A DNA stretch of 27,596 nucleotides, from positions 1 through 27,596 of the forward strand of contig CAZTZY010000034.1 of NCBI GenBank assembly GCA_964617765.1, in the 5' to 3' direction. This DNA comes from CAZTZY01 sp964617765. Its GTDB lineage: Bacteria > Pseudomonadota > Gammaproteobacteria > Pseudomonadales > DT-91. Below, piece by piece: positions 7,366-13,890 of the stretch (the first letter of the stretch is position 1; every line of letters begins with the position of its first letter). Position numbers and translations under genes: made by a program. The notes beneath the pieces are model-generated. The model had not been told where the DNA came from, did not search any database, and saw only the letters and a program-made list of their open reading frames with translations.

Positions 7366-9165
7366 TTATTGTTGATTGACACGTTGATTGACGGGCACGC
7401 GTTGAAACAGGTATTTCTTTTCTGTCAGGTGTTCCAATATCAGTTTGCGGTCGTGCAGATTTTCCATGCCGGGATGAAAGCTGATAGTGATGACAGTAGC
7501 ATTAGGTAATTCGCGACGCAGCATACCCATGATGTTTTCTTCCCCTTTGGCATCGAAGGCGCCGGTGGCTTCTTCCATGAATATCCAGAATGGCCGATGC
7601 AGGAACAGGCGCGCAAAGGCCAGTCGTTGCTGCACACGCATAGGCAATACTCGATCCCATGTGTCTACATCATTGAGGCGGGGTATCAGCCAACCCAAAT
7701 CTGCGCATTCCAGTGCATATTCCAGGGCGCGCAGGTCAAATACATCAGCAGGTGTGGGATAACTTAATACGGATTGCAATGTCCCTTCCGGAAGGAATGG
7801 TCGTTGCGGCATGAAGACAATGTTATGGTCATGTGGCAGCAGGATATCACCTTTCCCCCATGGCCAAAGGCCAGCGACAGCTTTGAACAGGTTGATGGTG
7901 ACTGCAGGGTCGCCGGATATCAGGACACGTTCCCCGCGCTGGATAGAAAAATCGAGATGTTCGATAATAATTTGCCCGTCAGCATTGGTTATGCACAGGT
8001 CGCAAACTTCCAGTTTTGCACTGTCTGATATGCCCAGGGTGATTCTTGATTCGTCATCTTGATGGGGGAGTTTATCCAGCAGCAATAAATCGTCATAAAG
8101 TGATAATACGCGTTCGGCAGAGGCCCGGCATTTTGCCAGGTCACCCATGTTGTCTACTGGCCACGATAATGCCGAGGTCAGTTTCTGGAAGGCTTGGGCG
8201 GCCTGCATCAATAAACCCAGTGACATTGTGCCGGCGATGTATTGTGGTGCAGCTATCAAAATAGGAAAAACCGGTAGCAGGGTGCCATAACCGGATGAGA
8301 AGGAGACAATGCCGGCGTAAGCCACTGTTTGCCGGTTCCACCAATAAGTAATTTGTGTAAACAGTTTTGATGAGCGGCGACGCTCAACGCTTTCGCCGTG
8401 CATAAGGGCAATGGCTTCGGAATTTTCCCGTTCTCGAGAAAGGCCAAAGCGGAAATCGGCTTCGGCGGTTTGTAGTGTGTTGGTGGTGCGAGTGATGGGT
8501 TCGCTAAAAATAAAACCCAGTAATGCTCCTACGCCAGCGTATATGAAAGCCATCCATACCATATAGCCAGGTACGTTGTAGGAGGTGCCGGGTAAATTGG
8601 CACTACCGCTTACGCTGAGCAGTATATCGAAAAAAATGCCAAGGGTGAGCAGTGAATAGGCAAAAGTATGTGCCAGTGCAATGGCTGTTTCAGTGATAAT
8701 ACGGATATCGTCGGCAATGCGTCCATCGGGATTATCATGTTCACCTGAAGTAAACAATAATTGATAGTGATGCCCTCGACTCATCCAGCGGTCAATGAGT
8801 TTTTCTGTTAGCCACTGGCGCCAGTCGAGTTGTAGCCAGCGTTTAACATGCAGGTGAAATGCAGTGATGGTGATCGTGAGGGCAAAAATCACCGCAAACG
8901 TTCCTATCTCTAATAGAAAACCTTTCAGTGAGCGTTCTTCCAGTGCATCAAAAAGTGCACGGTTCCAGTAGCTTATCCACACAGACAATGCGACTTGAGC
9001 TATGGTGAGCGCCAGTAGCAACAGTGACATATTACGAATTTTCCATTGGCGTTCTGAAGACCAGTAGGCCATGGCCAGTTGGTAAAAACGACGGATAAAG
9101 GAGGGAATTGAGTCTTTGGGACTGCTGCGTTCGGGTTTTGTAGATGAGGTAACCGGATTGACCAT
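7366..9165 (-). CDS. SbmA/BacA-YddA-type ABC half-transporter with degraded ATPase motifs
   Basis: 599-residue fusion of an SbmA/BacA-like (ABC_membrane_2) membrane domain at about 30-345 and an ABC ATPase domain at about 385-580, the layout of YddA. The membrane half has the expected motifs (WISYWNRALFDALE, DNPDGRIADDIR). The ATPase half keeps the Q-loop (FMPQRPFLPEGTL) and the catalytic-Glu position (Glu532), but most other motifs are lost. Walker A reads GDPAVTIN at 418-425, with Ile where Lys should be. The signature reads LPMRVQQR. The Walker B Asp is Glu531. The H-switch position appears to be Phe563. The reading frame is nonetheless intact, with an AGGA site before the ATG. It may be a pseudo-ATPase working without ATP, as SbmA does with the proton gradient, or a partner subunit. 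The substrate is unknown; peptide uptake is the family precedent. Confidence 0.85.
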   Translation of the reverse strand: MVNPVTSSTKPERSSPKDSIPSFIRRFYQLAMAYWSSERQWKIRNMSLLLLALTIAQVALSVWISYWNRALFDALEERSLKGFLLEIGTFAVIFALTITITAFHLHVKRWLQLDWRQWLTEKLIDRWMSRGHHYQLLFTSGEHDNPDGRIADDIRIITETAIALAHTFAYSLLTLGIFFDILLSVSGSANLPGTSYNVPGYMVWMAFIYAGVGALLGFIFSEPITRTTNTLQTAEADFRFGLSRERENSEAIALMHGESVERRRSSKLFTQITYWWNRQTVAYAGIVSFSSGYGTLLPVFPILIAAPQYIAGTMSLGLLMQAAQAFQKLTSALSWPVDNMGDLAKCRASAERVLSLYDDLLLLDKLPHQDDESRITLGISDSAKLEVCDLCITNADGQIIIEHLDFSIQRGERVLISGDPAVTINLFKAVAGLWPWGKGDILLPHDHNIVFMPQRPFLPEGTLQSVLSYPTPADVFDLRALEYALECADLGWLIPRLNDVDTWDRVLPMRVQQRLAFARLFLHRPFWIFMEEATGAFDAKGEENIMGMLRRELPNATVITISFHPGMENLHDRKLILEHLTEKKYLFQRVPVNQRVNQQ

Positions 9166-9295
9166 AAAGTAGCAATTCCTGACTATGCAAAAAGTCTGAA
9201 GGTTAAATGCGTTTGTAAGATAGCACGATGGTAAGCCATGAATTGATGATGGGCATCAAGTTTGTTGCACTTAATATAACGAAATACTGGCGTTG

Positions 9296-9499
9296 TTATT
9301 CTATATCACTGTCATTCATTTCGTTTTGCTCTTCAAGCGCTTGGGCATCAACAACTCCCTGAACTTGTTGCGCTTTTTTGTAAGCCTGGATTTGTGGATC
9401 GGCAAAGGTTTCGATTTCATGGGCGCGGGCGGAGGCAGAATTTTTTTCTTCGCAGGCTTGCAACAAAAACAGACAGGTAACAATGAGTAATATGCGCAT
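9296..9499 (-). CDS. Small putative lipoprotein
   Basis: 67-residue protein with a short lipoprotein signal peptide, MRILLIVTCLFLLQAC, where LQAC is a good lipobox with Cys16. The mature part is only about 50 residues, acidic and Gln-rich (EEKNSAS, QIQAYKKAQQVQG, EEQNEMNDSD). I recognise no domain. The start is well supported by AGAGGAA about 8 bases upstream. It lies 53 bp after the exported coiled-coil gene on the same strand and is probably in its transcript. The two acidic residues after Cys do not give an Asp at +2, so outer-membrane targeting would be the default expectation. Confidence 0.65.
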   Translation of the reverse strand: MRILLIVTCLFLLQACEEKNSASARAHEIETFADPQIQAYKKAQQVQGVVDAQALEEQNEMNDSDIE

Positions 9500-9552
9500 G
9501 GTTTTATTCCTCTAACAATTTTCGTTGCTTGCTTTAAGTGTGAGTATTCAGG

Positions 9553-10206
9553 TCATTGTGCTTTTTTAGCTGCCTTGCGTTCTTCCTTGGCCTGTTTTTT
9601 AGTATTTTTTTCTTCCTGTTTCAAGGCTTTCCGTTCGTCGCGATTTTTTTTGGAAGCGGCTTTACGTTTGGCAATATCGGCTTCTACTTTATTTTTATAG
9701 GCCTCATGTTGTGCTTTATCTTCAGCCCGGCGTTTTTCCCCATCAGCCTTGGCCTTTTCTCTTGCTGCCTTATGTTCTTGTTGTTGTTTGATAGCATTTT
9801 CTTTGTTTTTCTTTTGCCATTCTGCGCGCTCCGCCTGACGATCACTTTTGGCTTTCAGGGCAGCTTGTTCCAATGCCTTGTTTTTTTCCGCCAGTTTATT
9901 TGCTTCCAGATCTCTGGCTTTATTTATTTCAACCTGCTTTTGGGCCTGCTGCTCCTTCGCCTTATTTTCTTCCGCCAGTTTTTTGGCATCCTGTTCCATT
10001 GCTTTGGTTTCCTTGGCTTTATTTTCATCAGCCAGTTTTTGCGCTTGTAGATCTATAGCATCGGTTGTGGCTTCAGGAATGGCTTTGGGCGCGGGTTCAG
10101 TTTGCACTGGTTTTTCAGTATTTTTTGTGGTGTTGGCTGTTTCCACCGCGAAGGCAACAGGAATAGATAAAAACAGGGTGAAAATGGGGATGAATCGTTT
10201 TTTCAT
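9553..10206 (-). CDS. Exported Lys/Glu/Ala-rich coiled-coil protein
   Basis: 217-residue protein with a clear signal peptide (residues 1-20, MKKRFIPIF to VAFA), a Pro/Thr-rich linker (about 22-48) and then an almost uninterrupted charged helix to the C-terminus. A nine-residue motif recurs: LADENKAKE at 58, LAEENKAKE at 77, QVEINKARD at 91 and LAEKNKALE at 105. The last two intervals are 14 residues, two heptads. The composition resembles the periplasmic helical domain of TolA, but there is no membrane anchor and no TolA C-terminal domain, so I do not call it TolA. The strongly basic tail (KRKAASKKNRDERKALK) could bind peptidoglycan, DNA or lipopolysaccharide; this is a guess. An AGGA site precedes the ATG. 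Confidence 0.7.
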   Translation of the reverse strand: MKKRFIPIFTLFLSIPVAFAVETANTTKNTEKPVQTEPAPKAIPEATTDAIDLQAQKLADENKAKETKAMEQDAKKLAEENKAKEQQAQKQVEINKARDLEANKLAEKNKALEQAALKAKSDRQAERAEWQKKNKENAIKQQQEHKAAREKAKADGEKRRAEDKAQHEAYKNKVEADIAKRKAASKKNRDERKALKQEEKNTKKQAKEERKAAKKAQ

Positions 10207-10512
10207 GGTACGTTCCTGAATGGCTGAAATTGAACTGTAATGTTGTTTTTATAGACTCTTAATGTAGCAGTAAATTCCCTTAATAGCCTGTTTTTCACTG
10301 TTGTTGATAGATGAGCGGCCACTTTTTGTTAACGAACCTGTCCTTTATTGCCATTGTGGGTTGGTCATAAAAACACCAATATGGACAGTATGTTGTAAGA
10401 GTTGGATATTTACTGCATTCTTGCGCAGATTCAACGGTGCAAACTGCTGGATTTACTTCAAACGGCTTGGTAAAAGGCATAGACCTTAATAAAGATAAAG
10501 AGAGGAGCGACA
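10207..10512. other. Divergent intergenic region, no gene seen
   Basis: 306 bp between the exported coiled-coil gene (minus) and the acyl-CoA dehydrogenase operon (plus). It must hold both promoters, but I find no -35/-10 pair good enough to call and no palindromic FadR- or PsrA-like operator. A 72-codon minus-strand frame here has no ribosome binding site and no recognisable product. Confidence 0.5.
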
Positions 10513-11697
10513 ATGAAAATTGAATTTACTCCAGAACAGGAAGCACTGCGTAAAGAATTACGTGCTTACTTTGATGAGTTGATGACCCCGGATTTAAAAG
10601 CAGAATTATTGCTGACCATCGGTGAAGGTGGCGGCCCCTTGTTCTGGAAAGCCATGGACAAGATGGGTAAGGATGGCTGGGTTGGTGTGGGTTGGTCAAA
10701 GGCGCTCGGTGGCAGGGGCTTGACCGAGATGGAGCAGTTTATATTCGTTGAAGAGGTTATGCGTGCCGGTTTCCCGTTCCCGTTTTTAACCACTGAATCA
10801 GTGGGACCGATTCTGGCAGAGCATGCCAGCCCGCGTTTGAAAGAATTACTGGTGCCACAGATCCTGGGCGGCAAAATCATCATTGGTATCGGTTATTCCG
10901 AGCCGGGTGCCGGTACCGATTTGTTATCGTTAAAAACCAGTGCCAAAAAAGAAGGCAATGAGTGGGTAATTAACGGCAATAAAATGTGGACCTCGCTGGC
11001 CCATCACGCTGACTGGATCTGGCTAGCGGCGCGTACCAATTTTGATCCTGAAGTGAAAAAACATTCTCGCATTTCCATTTTCCTGGTACCTACCAGTTCT
11101 GTGGGCTATAGCTGCACGCCAGTGCATACACTGGGTGATGTGCGTACCAATGCCACTTACTACGAAAACGTACGAGTGCCGGAAGATCATTTGGTCGGCG
11201 AGCTCGATATGGGCATGATGCTGATTTTCAGCCAGTTGAACCGCGAGCGTTTATCGCTGGTGAACGTGGGTGCGTTTGCTAACCTGTTTAACCAGGTGAC
11301 TGAATGGGCAAAAGAAACTGATATGGGTGCCGGTAAAGTGATTGACCAGCCCTGGGTGCAATTGAACCTGGCCAAATCACGTGCCGGCCTGGAAGCGCTT
11401 AAGCTGATCTGTTATCGCCAGGCTTCAGAAATGACGCAAGGCCGTTTGTCGATGGAAGATGCTTCTGCCGCTAAAGTGTATGGTACAGAATTCTTTGTGG
11501 AATTGTATCGTCACCTCGGCGAGATTCTGGGTGTGACCAGCGTGCTGCACCGTGAATCGAAAGGCGCTATTTTGAATGGCCGCCTTGAAGCCTTATACCG
11601 TACCGCGTCTATCATCACTTTTGGTGGTGGTACAAACGAACTTCAACGTGACTTGATTGCCCGTGGCGGATTAGCAATGCCACGCGCTAAACGCTAA
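10513..11697 (+). CDS. Acyl-CoA dehydrogenase, likely catalytic subunit
   Basis: 394-residue flavoenzyme of the acyl-CoA dehydrogenase family, introducing an alpha-beta double bond into an acyl-CoA and passing electrons to ETF. Visible family motifs are GIGYSEPGAGTD (about 125-135), the flavin-contact WVINGNKMWTS and the C-terminal FGGGTNELQRDLIA. The MCAD-type catalytic Glu position holds Gly (FGGGT). Glu245 in LNRERLSL sits where isovaleryl-CoA dehydrogenase has its catalytic Glu254 and is the likely base. A second, more divergent dehydrogenase gene starts 11 bp downstream. Such pairs are known to form alpha2-beta2 enzymes (ChsE4-ChsE5 and FadE28-FadE29 in steroid side-chain breakdown). GAGGAG precedes the ATG. 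The substrate is not evident; no other beta-oxidation gene lies in the window. Confidence 0.88.
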   Translation: MKIEFTPEQEALRKELRAYFDELMTPDLKAELLLTIGEGGGPLFWKAMDKMGKDGWVGVGWSKALGGRGLTEMEQFIFVEEVMRAGFPFPFLTTESVGPILAEHASPRLKELLVPQILGGKIIIGIGYSEPGAGTDLLSLKTSAKKEGNEWVINGNKMWTSLAHHADWIWLAARTNFDPEVKKHSRISIFLVPTSSVGYSCTPVHTLGDVRTNATYYENVRVPEDHLVGELDMGMMLIFSQLNRERLSLVNVGAFANLFNQVTEWAKETDMGAGKVIDQPWVQLNLAKSRAGLEALKLICYRQASEMTQGRLSMEDASAAKVYGTEFFVELYRHLGEILGVTSVLHRESKGAILNGRLEALYRTASIITFGGGTNELQRDLIARGGLAMPRAKR

Positions 11698-11708
11698 TAG
11701 GTGACATC

Positions 11709-12845
11709 ATGGATTTTTCTTTTAACGAAACCCAGCTCGAAGTACAAAATCTTGCCAAAAAAATGCTTAGTGAGTTATCCACTACCGAGCGCTTGAATGC
11801 GATTGATAAGCAAGAAGATCGTTTTGACGCCGATTTATGGGCGCAACTCGCTGAAGCAGGCCTGTTAGGTACCGCTTTTAGCGAAGACAATGGCGGTATG
11901 GGCTTTGGCTTTACCGAATTGTGCCTGTTTATTGAAGAAGTCGGCCGTACCGTGGCAGCAGTGCCTGTGGTTCCGGTGATTGTAGGTGCCGGTTTGTCGA
12001 TTCAACAATTTGGTACTGCCGAACAGCAAAAACGTTTTCTGCCCGATGTGGCTGCCGGTAAAAAACTGGTGACTGCCGGTTTGCAGGAAGCGATATCACA
12101 ATGCCCAACCCAGCCAGCGACTGTTGCTGTTGCCGATGGCAGTGGCAGTGGTTTCAAATTGACCGGCACTAAAATAGCTGTGCCGTTTGCACATACCGCG
12201 GAACGTATTCTGGTAACGGCGAAAGTAGGCAATGGTTTGGGTGTGTTTTTGCTCGATCCGAAAGCAGCTGGTGTGACCTTGACACGTCAGGTGTCTACCA
12301 CGCGTGAGCCATGGTTTGAAGTGGCTATGCACGGTGCTGTAGTTGCTGCGAATGATGTGTTGGTGGGTGTTGATAAAGGTGCCGCTGCCGCCAAATGGAT
12401 TAATGAGCATACTGTGGCGGCATATTGTGCCATGCAGGTGGGTGTATCTGATGAATCGATGCGTACTACCGCAAAATTCACCTGTGAGCGTATCCAGTTT
12501 GATGTGCCAATCGGTTCTTTCCAGGCAGTTCAGCATCGTGCTGCAGATTGTTTTATCGATATCACCTGTTTGCGTTTAACAACGTATCAGGCGGTATCGA
12601 TTCTGGATGCCGGTAAAGAAGCGGCCAATGAAGTGTTGATTGCGAAGATATGGGCGGGTGATACCGGCCATCGCGTGAGTTATGCAGCACAACATTTGCA
12701 CGGCGGCACGGGTATTGATAAAGACTACCACTTGTGGCGTTTCTGCCTGTGGGCACGCCAGATCGAGATGGTGTTGGGCAGCTCGGCAGCTTTGTTAGCT
12801 GTGTTGGGACAGCGTATAGCAGCGGGTGAAGCTTACGCTAACTAG
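11709..12845 (+). CDS. Acyl-CoA dehydrogenase-like partner subunit
   Basis: 378-residue acyl-CoA dehydrogenase family member. It keeps the N-terminal helical domain, the flavin-side motif PIGSFQAVQHRAAD (about 267-280) and HGGTGIDKDYHLWRF (about 331-344). At the isovaleryl-CoA dehydrogenase Glu position it has NEHTV, with His or Thr, and at the MCAD position MVLGSS, with Leu, so no standard catalytic Glu is seen. The usual acyl-binding S/T pattern of the middle domain is also weak (GLQEAISQCP). This fits a structural or FAD-sharing subunit of a heterotetramer with the upstream gene. A GGTGA site precedes the ATG. The operon ends at the terminator directly after it. The assignment as an inactive subunit is an inference by eye alignment. 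Confidence 0.82.
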   Translation: MDFSFNETQLEVQNLAKKMLSELSTTERLNAIDKQEDRFDADLWAQLAEAGLLGTAFSEDNGGMGFGFTELCLFIEEVGRTVAAVPVVPVIVGAGLSIQQFGTAEQQKRFLPDVAAGKKLVTAGLQEAISQCPTQPATVAVADGSGSGFKLTGTKIAVPFAHTAERILVTAKVGNGLGVFLLDPKAAGVTLTRQVSTTREPWFEVAMHGAVVAANDVLVGVDKGAAAAKWINEHTVAAYCAMQVGVSDESMRTTAKFTCERIQFDVPIGSFQAVQHRAADCFIDITCLRLTTYQAVSILDAGKEAANEVLIAKIWAGDTGHRVSYAAQHLHGGTGIDKDYHLWRFCLWARQIEMVLGSSAALLAVLGQRIAAGEAYAN

Positions 12846-12863
12846 TTGTTTTTGTGTAAAATT

Positions 12864-12891
12864 AAAAGCCGCGCTCGTCGCGGCTTTTTTT
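12864..12891 (+). terminator. Strong intrinsic terminator of the acyl-CoA dehydrogenase operon
   Basis: AAAAGCCGCG (12864-12873), a CTCGT loop and CGCGGCTTTT (12879-12888) form a perfect 10-bp stem running into a run of seven T. It begins 18 bp after the stop codon. Confidence 0.92.
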
Positions 12892-12923
12892 CGCCGTTTT
12901 TTAGGTATTTTCGTTTTTTTGTT

Positions 12924-12948
12924 GTCGCGGCTAAGAGCCGCTCCTACA
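12924..12948 (-). repeat. REP-like unit, inverted copy
   Basis: On the minus strand this reads TGTAGGAGCGGCTCTTAGCC and then GCGAC: a GTAGGAGCG head followed by a GCGGCT/AGCCGC stem. It is the first of three related units in 150 bp and is oriented opposite to the other two, as in REP clusters. Confidence 0.75.
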
Positions 12949-12974
12949 AACTATCGTAATAGAATATTTTCAGA

Positions 12975-13016
12975 GTGATATTCAAGCCTTGTGTAGGAGC
13001 GCCACTTTGGCGCGAA
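12975..13016 (+). repeat. REP-like direct repeat, copy 1 of 2
   Basis: A 42-bp unit beginning GTGATATTCA, with TGTAGGAGCGCCACTTTGGC in its second half. GCGCCA/TGGCGC forms the hairpin. It differs from the copy at 13031-13072 at three positions. Confidence 0.8.
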
Positions 13017-13030
13017 GCAGTTACGCCGGT

Positions 13031-13072
13031 GTGATATTCATACCTTCTGTAGGAGCGCCACTTTGGCGCGAA
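13031..13072 (+). repeat. REP-like direct repeat, copy 2 of 2
   Basis: The second 42-bp copy, starting 56 bp after the start of the first, with the same GTGATATTCA lead-in and GTAGGAGCGCCACTTTGGCG core. It ends 30 bp from the stop of the minus-strand permease gene, so the cluster lies between two converging transcripts. Confidence 0.8.
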
Positions 13073-13102
13073 TATGTTAAAGACAGATTGGCACAATTGA
13101 AA

Positions 13103-13846
13103 TTATACCAAGACCATTTTTATGCCGGCAATCAGCAATACCACGGCCAGCAATTTGCGAATATTGGCATTGTTCAGGTACTTGCTGCCTATTTCAGCCC
13201 CAATATAACCGCCGATGATAACAGCCAGCATCCACCAGGGTAATTCTTTAGGCAATGTGTTAGTAGTGGAGATTACACCTAAAAAACCGGCAATGGAATT
13301 CACTAGAATAAAAGCGGCGGCAATGCCTGAAATGGTTCGGGTTTCTGCCCAACGCATAAACAGTAATAATGGACTTAGAAAAATACCACCGCCTACACCG
13401 GTTAATCCAGATAACAAACCGATAAAGGCGCCACTACATATCAGCAGTGGCATGGCTGCCGTATTAACTAACAGGTTGCCGGCATTTTTTGCGCTATAAA
13501 AAGAATAACCTGCTGCATAAATCAGAATGATGCCCACCAGTGGCTTGTAGATATTTCCGGGTAAAGAGATTAAGCCACCGAGATAGGCGCAAGGAGCAGA
13601 AGCCAGTGCAAGTGGCAGGAAGAGTTTCCACGAAAATGCACCGACACGATAAAATTTGAACGTGGCAATGGTAGCTACCAGGATATTCAATGCCAGTGCC
13701 GTGGGTTTCATCACTTCAGGGGCAACGCCAAACAAGGCCATTGCTGCCAGATAGCCAGAAGCGCCAGCATGGCCAACCGACGCATAGAGCAGGGCAGCTA
13801 TAAAAATACATGCAGTTAATAGAAGGTGTGTGCTTTCGATGATCAT
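13103..13846 (-). CDS. TSUP-family permease (TauE/SafE type)
   Basis: 247-residue integral membrane protein of the TSUP/TauE-SafE family (Pfam PF01925), whose members carry sulfite, sulfoacetate and related organic anions across the inner membrane. There are about eight hydrophobic segments and the two family half-repeats: the N-terminal GHAGASGYLAAMALFGVAP followed by KPTALALNILVA, and the C-terminal LTGVGGGIFLSPLLL with a hydrophobic run after it. The length is typical. There is no sulfur-metabolism neighbour, so the substrate cannot be guessed. The ATG has only a weak ribosome binding site. The gene lies 44 bp upstream of the next minus-strand ORF's stop, so it may be separately transcribed or follow the hybrid kinase gene. 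Confidence 0.88.
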   Translation of the reverse strand: MIIESTHLLLTACIFIAALLYASVGHAGASGYLAAMALFGVAPEVMKPTALALNILVATIATFKFYRVGAFSWKLFLPLALASAPCAYLGGLISLPGNIYKPLVGIILIYAAGYSFYSAKNAGNLLVNTAAMPLLICSGAFIGLLSGLTGVGGGIFLSPLLLFMRWAETRTISGIAAAFILVNSIAGFLGVISTTNTLPKELPWWMLAVIIGGYIGAEIGSKYLNNANIRKLLAVVLLIAGIKMVLV

Positions 13847-13890
13847 AACTGAAAATTCTTATGCGGGTTTATATATAGCATTACTATTTT

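Noticed and set aside
9553..10206. TolA gene
   Set aside because: Composition is similar, but there is a cleavable signal peptide instead of an anchor, no TolA C-terminal domain and no tol-pal neighbours.
9556..10219. Hydrophobic plus-strand frames that look like membrane proteins
   Set aside because: The apparent Phe/Leu-rich membrane segments are simply the antisense of the Lys/Glu-rich coiled-coil gene.
10295..10513. A 72-codon minus-strand frame in the gap before the acyl-CoA dehydrogenase operon
   Set aside because: No ribosome binding site and no domain. It overlaps the probable promoter region of the operon.
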